This document shows, in pieces, positions 52,911-60,960 of a stretch of 64,000 nucleotides of DNA. Both the position numbers and the translations under genes were made by a program. Within the stretch, counting starts at the first letter, position 1. Each line of letters opens with the position of its first letter. This DNA comes from Flavobacterium beibuense F44-8 (GTDB taxonomy: Bacteria; Bacteroidota; Bacteroidia; Flavobacteriales; Flavobacteriaceae). The stretch covers positions 248,001 through 312,000 of the forward strand of contig NZ_JRLV01000001.1 in NCBI RefSeq assembly GCF_000769915.1, given 5' to 3'. Below the pieces are notes generated by a model, which had not been told where the DNA came from, did not search any database, and saw nothing but the letters and a program-made list of their open reading frames with translations.

Positions 52911-53137
52911 CCTTTGTACTCTGCTATTAGTTGTTTGGTTTTGTTGTCGTAGAATTGCAGTACTTGGGCAATTCTTGCGTAAGTACTGTTTTGTAGCCGT
53001 CTTAACATTCCGTCAATAATTGTTTTTTCAGGTTTGTTTTTCTCTTTTTCAAGGCTGTACCAAGTGATGTTTTTTTCTCCCGGCTTGGTAAGTATTACAA
53101 GCTTTATACGGGCGGTGTTTTTGTCGAAAATTGGCAT
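52907..53137 (-). CDS. Small hypothetical early protein
   Basis: 76 aa, basic, mixed alpha/beta (RIKLVILTKPGEKNITWYSLEKEK). It lies 3 bp downstream of the putative replication gene, coupled to the 113-aa gene. Perhaps a DNA-binding accessory protein of replication. Confidence 0.55.
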   Translation of the reverse strand: MPIFDKNTARIKLVILTKPGEKNITWYSLEKEKNKPEKTIIDGMLRRLQNSTYARIAQVLQFYDNKTKQLIAEYKG

Positions 53138-53140
53138 AGG

Positions 53141-54850
53141 TTATGGTTTAAATGTTAATTCAAGATTTTTAAGAGTCTCCGGTAATTTTGCGTAAAACTG
53201 TGCTGGTAGATTATTCTGTACATAGTCTATCAAGTCCGGGAGAGCTATTTTGTTTTTTAGAAATCTCTTAATCTGATTTTCGTATTTTTTAGCGTGGTTG
53301 ATGTCCTGTAGTCTTAAAGCGGCTTTACGTTCCATCTGTCTTTTTTTAACCGGTGCGCTTTCCATGTATTTTAAATGGTTTTTCCATGCTTTTTTAGTGT
53401 ATTCAAATCCGATTTCCTTATTCGTTTTGCGGGTTATATCAAAGTAATTTGAAGGGTAAAGAGGCGTTACACCTGTACGCATGAACCATTTTCGGGCGTG
53501 TTCAAGTCTCCATCTTATTTCCTGAATTGAATCGAATACACTGGCTTTGTTGAATGGTAGCCCATTGTAAGTGCGGAATTTATTTTGCATCCAATGGTTT
53601 AAGGCATTTTTCCAGCATCCGGGATATATAGTAGCATCCCTGTACAGCTTTGTAGCAGTTTTAAACAAATCCTGAATGAATAATTCAATATATTCTTCGT
53701 TGGTAAGTGTCCCGGAAAAAGCTTCTTTCTGTAGAATCCTTATGTCAATAGGGATATAGTTGTTATAATCACCATCCGATAGGCCTAACGCCAGTTCATG
53801 GCGGTGGATAATGCGCTCTCGTAGTTTATCACTTAAAGTTTTTTCTTTTTTAACATCTTGCGTCGCGCCGCCCACCGGTGAATTTTCTACATTGCCCCCA
53901 GTGTTCTTGTAAAAAACGGTCTTGTAGTGAAAAGAGCCTGTGACCGGAGGGAACTCCTTATCACCAAAGGAGTGCGTAGCATCCTTACTTTTCTTATATT
54001 CATCTTTATATGCTCCTGTAGTTTCATTGGTATCAGGAAACTTTTTCCCTTCTTGGGGGGTAACAGGTTGATTTTCAGTAGAGGCGTATTTGTTAGTTTG
54101 AAGGTCGAAAATTGCTATGATTTCAGGATTTAAAACCACTTTTACACCTTTTGTATGGCCTTCAAAACGTGAATTAACGAACACTCCTGCCTCTTCTAAT
54201 CTCCTTCTATGGTTACGTACCGTTTTAGAGCAAATAGCTAAGCTATGAACGTTATTTCGCTTCAGGTTGGTAAGGAAGTAAGCATTAACATCTAAATCCT
54301 GAATAGGGCGAAGGGTGCGAACGCCTAAGCCCATATATTCCCTGTTACGCTTCATTAATTGTGAATTGTACACGTGTAGCATATTTTGAAAAATCTGCTC
54401 TGTAGAGTATTTTACAGTTTGTATACGCCTTTTTAAAAGTAGCTTTTGCAGTTCGGCCGGTTGTTTTTCAATCTCTTTGTTATATTCCCGATCTGATAGG
54501 TTTTTATATCGTTTAGGAAAGAATTGTATAAATACAGCCTTATCTTCTGTTAGTTTCTCGTATTCTTTGAGTTGCAACAGTTCTTTAACCTTATCATTAT
54601 GGCTTTTTATAGCTTTATTTTCCTCGTGTGTACGGGTATTATATTCTGCAATAAAAGCCCGGTAGTTATCCATTGTTTTAGAAAATGCTTCGTCAGTAAA
54701 AGCAGGGTAAACAGCTTTTATGCAGTTATCAGCTGCAATATTCCTCGCTACTTCCTTTATGCTTTGTTTTTCTTCTTTTTGTTGGGGAGTACCAGCACCA
54801 AAAAGGTTAATTGCTAATTCTCCAAACTTTAAAGTTTCCTTACTTCTCAT
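53141..54850 (-). CDS. Putative replication initiator (winged-helix DNA-binding protein)
   Basis: About 569 aa from ATG 54850; a GTG at 54892 is also in frame. Helical, basic. A winged-helix segment is visible at LAICSKTVRNHRRRLEEAGVF with the following wing FEGHTKGVKVVL. The large helical C-terminus ends LPAQFYAKLPETLKNLEL. The size, early-operon location and DNA-binding module suggest a plasmid/phage-type replication initiator or early regulator. No catalytic motif recognised. Confidence 0.5.
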   Translation of the reverse strand: MRSKETLKFGELAINLFGAGTPQQKEEKQSIKEVARNIAADNCIKAVYPAFTDEAFSKTMDNYRAFIAEYNTRTHEENKAIKSHNDKVKELLQLKEYEKLTEDKAVFIQFFPKRYKNLSDREYNKEIEKQPAELQKLLLKRRIQTVKYSTEQIFQNMLHVYNSQLMKRNREYMGLGVRTLRPIQDLDVNAYFLTNLKRNNVHSLAICSKTVRNHRRRLEEAGVFVNSRFEGHTKGVKVVLNPEIIAIFDLQTNKYASTENQPVTPQEGKKFPDTNETTGAYKDEYKKSKDATHSFGDKEFPPVTGSFHYKTVFYKNTGGNVENSPVGGATQDVKKEKTLSDKLRERIIHRHELALGLSDGDYNNYIPIDIRILQKEAFSGTLTNEEYIELFIQDLFKTATKLYRDATIYPGCWKNALNHWMQNKFRTYNGLPFNKASVFDSIQEIRWRLEHARKWFMRTGVTPLYPSNYFDITRKTNKEIGFEYTKKAWKNHLKYMESAPVKKRQMERKAALRLQDINHAKKYENQIKRFLKNKIALPDLIDYVQNNLPAQFYAKLPETLKNLELTFKP

Positions 54851-54936
54851 TACTCTTTTTTTTAACCTGTCCGCTGCGGGTACATATAGCACCCGCGAGC
54901 ATCAAGGGAATTGAGCGTATTTTGCTCCCAGTGCTG

Positions 54937-55248
54937 TTATTTCTTAATGTTTGGTGATGTCTCTGTAAGCTTGATTTTTATAAATCGGTTTTCGGGATTT
55001 ACATTGATGAAAACCGGCTTTATATCATCGCTTTTAAAGCAGTCAAGTGCTTTTCTGTAGTTCGTGTTTTCGCTGTCCGAAAACATAATGTGCAGCGTGG
55101 TTGTTTTATCTTCCTGCATATGGCCGGTTATTACGCCGGCCACACAGGATAAACCTGTAAGAAGTAGTACAGGTTTTTGTAATAGAGTAGGAATCTTTTC
55201 CAGTACCGGGAAACTTCCCAATACTTGGTTAAAGTGACTATTTTCCAT
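54937..55248 (-). CDS. Hypothetical early protein with a hydrophobic segment
   Basis: 103 aa from ATG 55248. The segment PVLLLTGLSCVAGVITGHM could be a TM or a buried strand/helix. The C-terminal half is alpha/beta. The open frame reaches 55293 only through the GTTGCAAC motif pair, which is better read as its upstream regulatory site. Confidence 0.5.
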   Translation of the reverse strand: MENSHFNQVLGSFPVLEKIPTLLQKPVLLLTGLSCVAGVITGHMQEDKTTTLHIMFSDSENTNYRKALDCFKSDDIKPVFINVNPENRFIKIKLTETSPNIKK

Positions 55249-55271
55249 AATTAAAATGTTTGGTTCAGGGT

Positions 55272-55297
55272 CTTTTGCAACGGTTCGTTGCAACGGT
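55272..55297. promoter_or_regulatory. CGTTGCAACG palindrome plus tandem half-site, site 5
   Basis: Palindrome at 55286-55295 followed by a second GTTGCAA at 55275-55283, just upstream of the ATG at 55248 (site edge 24-38 bp away). Confidence 0.65.
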
Positions 55298-55321
55298 GGT
55301 ATTATTAGTGTGTTATTTCTT

Positions 55322-55350
55322 TTGAGTTATAATATTTTTCTTTAGTTTTG
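55322..55350 (+). promoter_or_regulatory. Plus-strand promoter of a candidate small RNA
   Basis: TTG at 55322, 18-bp spacer, TAGTTTTG at 55343, a full match to the phylum consensus, opposite to the surrounding genes. Confidence 0.6.
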
Positions 55351-55356
55351 TTCTAG

Positions 55357-55430
55357 TCCATAGGTGGCCGCCGCAAACGGCCGTTATGGTTCAGGGCAGG
55401 CGAGGGTGGTACCTCGCCTGATTTTTTTTA
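55357..55430 (+). ncRNA. Candidate structured small RNA (about 74 nt)
   Basis: Downstream of the plus-strand promoter lie two GC-rich hairpins in an A/T-rich region: GGCCG/CGGCC (55366-55382) and CAGGCGAGG/CCTCGCCTG (55397-55420). A T-run follows directly, so the second hairpin is a plus-strand terminator. No ORF. It is antisense in direction to the early operon and could act as a counter-transcribed control RNA (inference). Confidence 0.5.
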
Positions 55431-55640
55431 TACAGGGGTTAATGAATTAGCAAATTTTTTTGCCTTCCTGTCGGTTAATATCTTCAAAGCCATTTCTTTA
55501 TATTCTTGTATTAGGTTGTCCATATTCTCGTTAACCTTCTTAGTTTTTTCCTTTTTGGTCATACCCAACATTAAGAATAGCCTGTTTTTCTCCTCTTCCG
55601 GGAGAGCCTGAATAACGTTGTATGCAGTTTCGGCTTTCAA
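55428..55640 (-). CDS. Small hypothetical early protein
   Basis: 70 aa, TTG start at 55640 (KAETAYNVIQALPEEEKNRLFLML); helical. A CCGTTGCAACGG palindrome is 59 bp upstream. The ALPEEEKNRL pattern recalls small phage DNA-associated proteins, but no family is claimed. Confidence 0.5.
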   Translation of the reverse strand: MKAETAYNVIQALPEEEKNRLFLMLGMTKKEKTKKVNENMDNLIQEYKEMALKILTDRKAKKFANSLTPV

Positions 55641-55698
55641 TTGGTTTATAACTTGTTTTCTTACTAAAAATGTTAAAGTGGCATGGTTTTTATTCTAC

Positions 55699-55712
55699 AC
55701 CGTTGCAACGGT
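55699..55712. promoter_or_regulatory. ACCGTTGCAACGGT palindrome, site 6
   Basis: Perfect 14-bp palindrome between two early genes, 59 bp upstream of the start at 55640. Confidence 0.65.
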
Positions 55713-55909
55713 TATGCAAGGGGAGAATTAGAATAAGATTTTACAAATAGGATATTTAATATTGTTGATTCACTAAGGTTAAACTCGTCCATAAGTATGG
55801 GGTAAGTTTCCCTACAGGTCATTATTGCTTTAAGGTCTTCATATCTACTCAATATTTTTTTATTGCGGCTCAATTTCCTTTCGTTTACTCTTTCTTTTGT
55901 CGTTGCCAT
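55712..55909 (-). CDS. Small HTH-like early protein
   Basis: 65 aa, very basic N-terminus (KERVNERKLSRNKKIL), then a helix pair YPILMDEFNLSESTILNILF like a helix-turn-helix. First gene of the leftward early operon, divergent from the XRE repressor; possible antirepressor or Cro-like regulator. Confidence 0.55.
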   Translation of the reverse strand: MATTKERVNERKLSRNKKILSRYEDLKAIMTCRETYPILMDEFNLSESTILNILFVKSYSNSPLA

Positions 55910-55927
55910 ATTACCTTAATTATTAAA

Positions 55928-55999
55928 TGTCTATATTTATAAAGACAAAGTTATAGGTATTTGTTGTAAATAACAAAAAATATCTATCACAATGATAGA
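55928..55999. promoter_or_regulatory. Divergent early control region with inverted repeats
   Basis: The leftward promoter is CAAAGTTA (complement of TAACTTTG) at 55946-55953, with TTG complement CAA at 55974-55976 (20-bp spacer). Inverted repeats overlap it: TGTCT..AGACA (55928-55947), TTGTT..AACAA (55961-55976) and TCTATCA-CAA-TGATAGA (55983-55999). These are probable operators for the XRE repressor. Confidence 0.6.
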
Positions 56000-56008
56000 A
56001 ATATTTTA

Positions 56009-56407
56009 ATGAAAAACTATATAGGTTTAAATATCAAGTATTTATGTGATAAAAATTTTTTATCACAAAGGGAGTTTGGTGCTATATTTAATATAACCCA
56101 AGCTGTGGTTAATGCTTATATAAAAGGTAAATCAAACCCTCAAATTGATACTATCCAAAAAATATGTACTCACTTTGAGTTAATGATTGATGATTTTATA
56201 AATAAAGATTTAAACGCCGCACAATACACTCAAAAAGAAGTACCCGCCCAAAAGCAGCACGTTAGTGCTACAAACGAACAGAACACACCTTACAACCACG
56301 AAAAAGATGCTTTAATAGCTGCGCTGAGAGAAACTATCGATACCCAAAGAGAACTGATAGCAACCTTGCGCAGTCGGCTTGACAATACTCAGACGAAAGC
56401 GTCATAG
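56009..56407 (+). CDS. XRE-family repressor with C-terminal coiled coil
   Basis: 132 aa. N-terminal HTH (FLSQREFGAIFNITQAVVNAYIKGKSNPQIDTIQKIC) followed by a linker and a coiled coil (DALIAALRETIDTQRELIATLRSRLDN) for dimerisation. It faces the leftward early operon and likely maintains the integrated state by repressing it. The ATG directly follows an operator-like inverted repeat. Confidence 0.85.
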   Translation: MKNYIGLNIKYLCDKNFLSQREFGAIFNITQAVVNAYIKGKSNPQIDTIQKICTHFELMIDDFINKDLNAAQYTQKEVPAQKQHVSATNEQNTPYNHEKDALIAALRETIDTQRELIATLRSRLDNTQTKAS

Positions 56408-56464
56408 TTATCGAATGGAAGGTGTTTAAGAATTAAGGATATTACTAACCTTTAATAAACACAT

Positions 56465-56851
56465 ATGGATTATAAAAATTTTACTAATTATCTCTCTGAA
56501 AGATTAGTTGTTAGTCGTGAAATTTTTTCTCTAGATTTAGAGAAAGAAAAACTTATTTCAGACTTAGGTTTGAAAATCTATAAACCCCATGAACTTAATA
56601 CTCATTATATTAATGGATATTACTATTCAGAGAACGAAAGTGAAAGATGGAAATCAATAACTTTAAAGATTCCTTCAGGTATTTTAGATGAAGTTTTAGC
56701 ATGTGTAAAGGATTATTTAAACAAAAATAATATAGAATATTCTGACAAAGATGATGAAGGTTTATTTGCCGTTGATGTTGAGGGATTTAATTGTCTTTTG
56801 GGTAAAAAGGCAGAAGGTTTTTATGAGATTCAAATAGCTTTACGAAACTGA
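56465..56851 (+). CDS. Hypothetical protein near attR
   Basis: 128 aa, acidic, soluble, alpha/beta. No family recognised. It shares orientation with the repressor, lies 57 bp behind it, and ends 109 bp before attR. Expressed with the repressor, it may be a lysogenic-conversion or immunity gene (inference). Confidence 0.6.
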   Translation: MDYKNFTNYLSERLVVSREIFSLDLEKEKLISDLGLKIYKPHELNTHYINGYYYSENESERWKSITLKIPSGILDEVLACVKDYLNKNNIEYSDKDDEGLFAVDVEGFNCLLGKKAEGFYEIQIALRN

Positions 56852-56959
56852 GTTTAATGTTGTTGTAAGTGAATACAAAACTGAATACGATTAACAAAAT
56901 TTATATATAACAAAGCCAGTAAAACCGCTTGTTTTTATTGCGTTTTCGGGAGAATTAAA

Positions 56960-57003
56960 ATTCATAACCCTGAGGTCACGGGTTCAACTCCCGTCTTCGC
57001 TAC
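56960..57003 (+). repeat. attR: second copy of the 44-bp tRNA-Met 3' end
   Basis: Identical to 33632-33675. It lacks the 5' half of a tRNA, so it is a displaced end and not a gene. The original tRNA terminator follows at 57018. Confidence 0.95.
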
Positions 57004-57017
57004 TAAAAGTAGCAATA

Positions 57018-57048
57018 GGCTGTAAGTGTTTCACTTGCAGCCTTTTTT
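57018..57048 (+). terminator. Original tRNA-Met terminator, displaced by the insertion
   Basis: GGCTGTAAGTG/CACTTGCAGCC (one G:T pair), loop TTT, T-run. In the uninterrupted chromosome it would follow the tRNA. Confidence 0.85.
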
Positions 57049-57527
57049 ATTTTTTGTCTTTTTTCAGAATAGAAAAATAGTCGATTTTATCGATGTTTTT
57101 TTGTTTTCTCTACTTCTCAATTTGACTTTATGATCTGCTTTTTTATTTGTTTACTCCAGACTATTCTTTTTTAGTCATAATTATTTAATTGAAAGATATA
57201 TGATAATCAAAAGAATAATTTTTTCACTTTTAAATCTGTTATCGTCGCAATTATTGTGGTATTTAAAATGTGAATATATGGCTTTTTTTAAGATTTATTA
57301 GTTGTTATATAAATTATAATTCTACTTTTTAAATTAAATTTTGGTTTTATTTCTTAAATATTATGTAAAAAAATAACACTGTGAGGTAACTTTGTTAGTG
57401 AGTTAACAAATAAAAAATTCTTACAAGATTTAACAGATTAAACTGGTTATATTTGTTAAACTCCTGCTTTTTGTGGGATATACATTGAAATTACGCTAAT
57501 TAATTTAATCAACTAAATTTTGTTTCT
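57049..57527. other. Noncoding A/T-rich leader of the 1022-aa gene
   Basis: 479 bp without a credible gene. It contains one -7-like TAACTTTG at 57387-57394 with no TTG at the right spacing, giving a 5' leader of about 130 nt. Nothing else recognised. Confidence 0.6.
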
Positions 57528-60500
57528 ATGAAGTTAAAATTACCACGTTTTCTATTTACGTTGGTTCCTTTAATGTCGCTTGGTGTGGCTGCTCAGGAAT
57601 ACGTACACCTGGATGTAACGTCCGGGTACAATCATGATGTTGTGGCAAATGGTTCTGCCACTTCTATGGCATCTACGACTATCGAGGTGGACAACGATAG
57701 TTATGCTTTTTTAAGTACTGATTTCCTTTCTCCGGGGGGTAACTCATATGCGAGTGCGCTACCGGCTACAGGTTTAATTAATTCGGCCGCTACTACCGGC
57801 TTAAGTTATCAAATGGCTCCGTTTGATGAGAATAATACTATGCGTATACCAACTACTGCTACGAGTTTAACTGCAGTGTTTTCAAATCAGGTAATGGCTA
57901 GCCAGGTTTTCCTTCTGGCTACTTCGGGTAGTGGTAGTGCAACAGTTACGATAACTGTAAACTTTACAGACGATACTTCACAGGCGGCAACCGGTGTTGC
58001 TATACCGGATTGGTATAATGGTACATCGCAGCCCACTGCTGCTTCTGGTTTTGGTCGTATAAACCGTAATACAGATGGTATTGATACACCATTCGGTAAT
58101 CCAAGGTTATACCAATTAACTGTAAATATTGATGAGGCTAACCAAGGTAAACTAATAGAGAGCATTGAGGTTACTAAAACATCTACTGCTGCAGGTGTGG
58201 TAAATGTTATGGGCTTTAGTGCTAATGCAATACCTACTTGTCCTGCTCCGCTAGGTATTACTGCTGTATCTACAGTAGATAGTGGTACCGTTTCATGGTC
58301 TGACGCTCCGGTTATTCCAACAGGAGGGTATGACTACTACATGTCTACATCGCCGGATGCACCAACAGCTGAAACTGTTGTTACAAATGTAGCCAATACT
58401 GTTAATGAGGTTACTTTTAGCGACCTTACAGTAGGTACTACTTACTATGTATGGATTAGATCTAACTGTGGTACTGAAGAAGGTAACTGGGTTATGACTA
58501 GCTTTACTACAGGTCAAATGTCTGTTACTTATACAGAAGGTGATGGTAGTACTTTGTATAATACTAATGTAAGTGCTAACTCTACTACTACCTGTCCTAC
58601 AACCGTGTCTGTAGATGTTCCTGCAGGATATCAGGTAGCATCTGTAGATGTTGCCTATTCAATGACTGCTATAAGTAATGCGTGGATATCTGAGCAGCGC
58701 TCTCTTCTTTACTGTACAACAACAGCTATGGGGGAAACAGCTGTAACATCTGGGCCGGCATTAAACTCTCAGGGTACAGCCACTTATAGCCGTACAGGTC
58801 TTGGTATTGCTGACGGTGCAACAGGTACTGTAGAATTTGAATTGAGGGCATGGAGAACATTTGGAGGCACGGATTGTGGTACTAGCTACAATAAAGTTGA
58901 CAACAATACTCTAGTTGTTACTATAACTTATGAGCCTTTTGTTTGTGAATTAGAGGCTCCTGAAGCTGATGATCAAATCGCTTGTGGAGGTATAGGTTTT
59001 ACAGTTTCTGATTTTGTTGTTACAGGAGCCGGTAACGTAGATTTTTATTTCTATGATACTATTGATGCTCCGGAACCTTTAGATCCGGAAACTCTTGTTG
59101 AAGAATCAGGTACTTATTATGTTTCTCAATATATAGGAGAATGTGAGAGTGACAGAACAGCATTTGAGGTTACTCTTAACTCAGTTCCTGCACCAACTGC
59201 AGATGCTGAACAGGAAGTTTGCCCTGGATCATTAATTTCTTCTTTAACAGCTCAGGCAGATGAAGGTGGTGTTTTATTATGGTTTACATCTCAAGATGCT
59301 CCTGCTCCTGTAGGTACGAATACTGAACTTGAAGAAGGTGCTTCTTACTGGGTAACACAACAAATTTCAGGTTGTCGTAGCCCGAGAGTAGAGGTTGTTG
59401 TTTCTTTCTCTGATGTGCCGCTTCCGGTTGCTGAAGACCAAGAGGTATGTGAAGGTGCTACAGTTACAGATTTATATGCTGATGCTCTTGAAGGTGCTGA
59501 ACTACACTGGTATGCTACTGCTGATGCAGAGTTTGCATTAGGTCAAAATACTGCTTTAGTAGAAGGTTCTTACTTTGTTTCTCAAACTCCGGAAGATTGT
59601 GGAGAAAGTGACAGGGTAGAAGTTGTTGTGTCGTTTACAGAAATCCCTGTTCCAACAGCTCCTGTAAACCAATCACTTTGTGAAGGTGCTACAGTGGGTG
59701 ACTTAATGGCTACAGGTGTAGAAGGTGCTTCATTAAACTGGTATGCTACTGCTGATGCTCCAACTCCGTTAGCTGATGAAACAGTTGTTGAGGCTGGTTC
59801 TTACTTTGTATCTCTTGTTCTTGAAGGATGTGGAGAAAGTGACAGAGTTGAGGTTGTTGTTGACTTTAACGAAATTGCGGCTCCGGCTACAGAGACTAAC
59901 CAGTATTTTTGTGGTAGTGTAACTGTTGATGAGCTTTTTGCAGAGGGTATGGCAGGTGCTACAGTACAATGGTATGAGAGTGAAGAGGCTACTGAGCCAA
60001 TCGCTGCCGGTACAACACTTGAGCCTGGAACTTATTTTGCAAGACAGGTTGTGGCTGCAGGATGTGTAAGTGCTGCAAATGATACTCATGTGTTTGTTAA
60101 TGCAATTCCTGATGCTCCTACAGGAGATGATTATCAGGAGTTTGAAACGGGTGCTACACTTGAGTCGCTAGACTTTACAGTGGCTGAAAATGCAACTGTG
60201 ACTTACTATGTAATGAACGGATCTGAAGAGCTTGTGGAAGTAGAAGCAGGTACTGAATTAATGGATGATACGGTTTACTATGTAACTCAAACTGTTGAAG
60301 GTTGTGAGAGTGAGCCGCTTGCTATAGAGGCTGCAGAAATTCTTGGTGTTGCTACTTTTGAGTCTGCCGGACTTAAAGTGTTCCCTAACCCGGTAGAAAG
60401 TATTTTAACGGTTACCGGTAACGTTACAATTTCTCAATTAACTGTGACTAACCTTTTAGGTCAAAAAGTTATGGAAGTTAATGTAAACGGAACAAATGCC

Positions 60501-60596
60501 GAGCTTAATGTTTCTTCATTACCACAAGGTACTTATGTGCTACAGGTAACAGGAGATACTGGGGCTTCTTACACTACTAAGATCATCAGAAAATAA
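57528..60596 (+). CDS. T9SS-exported repeat protein with FN3-like and Ig-like domains
   Basis: 1022 aa. Signal peptide (LPRFLFTLVPLMSLGVAAQ). Residues about 20-235 are a beta-rich domain, about 240-330 a fibronectin-III-like domain (CPAPLGITAVSTVDSGTVSWSD ... GTTYYVWIRSNCGTEEGNW), about 330-480 another beta domain. Then five to six tandem units of about 80 aa follow, each with a Cys, ending EGCGESDRVEVVV or similar. The last 80 residues are a type A T9SS sorting tail (FESAGLKVFPNPVESILTV ... LPQGTYVLQVTG.. TKIIRK). Expected on the cell surface or secreted; probably adhesive. Confidence 0.88.
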   Translation: MKLKLPRFLFTLVPLMSLGVAAQEYVHLDVTSGYNHDVVANGSATSMASTTIEVDNDSYAFLSTDFLSPGGNSYASALPATGLINSAATTGLSYQMAPFDENNTMRIPTTATSLTAVFSNQVMASQVFLLATSGSGSATVTITVNFTDDTSQAATGVAIPDWYNGTSQPTAASGFGRINRNTDGIDTPFGNPRLYQLTVNIDEANQGKLIESIEVTKTSTAAGVVNVMGFSANAIPTCPAPLGITAVSTVDSGTVSWSDAPVIPTGGYDYYMSTSPDAPTAETVVTNVANTVNEVTFSDLTVGTTYYVWIRSNCGTEEGNWVMTSFTTGQMSVTYTEGDGSTLYNTNVSANSTTTCPTTVSVDVPAGYQVASVDVAYSMTAISNAWISEQRSLLYCTTTAMGETAVTSGPALNSQGTATYSRTGLGIADGATGTVEFELRAWRTFGGTDCGTSYNKVDNNTLVVTITYEPFVCELEAPEADDQIACGGIGFTVSDFVVTGAGNVDFYFYDTIDAPEPLDPETLVEESGTYYVSQYIGECESDRTAFEVTLNSVPAPTADAEQEVCPGSLISSLTAQADEGGVLLWFTSQDAPAPVGTNTELEEGASYWVTQQISGCRSPRVEVVVSFSDVPLPVAEDQEVCEGATVTDLYADALEGAELHWYATADAEFALGQNTALVEGSYFVSQTPEDCGESDRVEVVVSFTEIPVPTAPVNQSLCEGATVGDLMATGVEGASLNWYATADAPTPLADETVVEAGSYFVSLVLEGCGESDRVEVVVDFNEIAAPATETNQYFCGSVTVDELFAEGMAGATVQWYESEEATEPIAAGTTLEPGTYFARQVVAAGCVSAANDTHVFVNAIPDAPTGDDYQEFETGATLESLDFTVAENATVTYYVMNGSEELVEVEAGTELMDDTVYYVTQTVEGCESEPLAIEAAEILGVATFESAGLKVFPNPVESILTVTGNVTISQLTVTNLLGQKVMEVNVNGTNAELNVSSLPQGTYVLQVTGDTGASYTTKIIRK

Positions 60597-60622
60597 TATT
60601 CTTTAAAACTGATATAAAAAAA

Positions 60623-60646
60623 GGGCGCTTATTAAGCGCCCTTTTT
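60623..60646 (+). terminator. Terminator of the T9SS gene
   Basis: GGGCGCTT-ATT-AAGCGCCC with T-run. Confidence 0.9.
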
Positions 60647-60705
60647 GTTTTGTAAAGCCCTATAATACTAATTGGTTAAAATTGCATACAGGGCTTTTGC
60701 GGTAT

Positions 60706-60960
60706 CTAACGTATAACTTTTAGCTCGGTATTGTAAGTGTGCTGCTGTATGTCTTCATTTTTTACTGGTTCACTGTATTTAATTTTAAACATAGAGCGTA
60801 TTATGGCAACGGCACTAATAAGGCTTATTAAGAACACCGTGAGGTGCAGCATTTTAAATATTAGGTAATTTGGTTCTCCTGACTTGGCGAATTCTAAGGA
60901 AAGGTTATATCCTGAAATTGCCATTAGTACAGCTGTAGGTATTAGCAATATCAACTTCAT
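60706..60960 (-). CDS. Small two-TM hypothetical protein
   Basis: 84 aa with two TM helices (LILLIPTAVLMAISGYNLSL and LTVFLISLISAVAIIRSMF) and a short charged C-terminus. Family unknown. Convergent with the T9SS gene. Confidence 0.65.
   Translation of the reverse strand: MKLILLIPTAVLMAISGYNLSLEFAKSGEPNYLIFKMLHLTVFLISLISAVAIIRSMFKIKYSEPVKNEDIQQHTYNTELKVIR

Larger units (their letters stand above)
33632..57003. mobile_element. Integrated element of about 23.3 kb in tRNA-Met: candidate tailless temperate virus
   Basis: Bounded by the 44-bp att repeats, with a tyrosine integrase just inside attL and an XRE repressor facing a leftward early promoter near attR. Almost all other genes read leftward. 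Content includes phage-type lysis genes (M23 endopeptidase, spanin-like and holin-like), a lysozyme-like protein, a transglutaminase-like protein, a spike-like protein and at least seven small TM-anchored proteins. No terminase, portal, tail tube or tape measure, relaxase, VirB/Tra or Tra-type coupling protein is recognisable. A GATC restriction-modification pair, a two-TM protein and a small gene near attR look like cargo. Confidence 0.85.

Noticed and set aside
56960..57003. tRNA-like sequence at the right end of the element
   Set aside because: Only the 3' 44 bp of tRNA-Met are present; no 5' acceptor or D-arm. It is attR, not a tRNA gene.
33632..57003. Integrative conjugative element
   Set aside because: No relaxase, Tra/VirB or coupling-protein pattern in any gene; lysis and lysozyme-like genes favour a virus.
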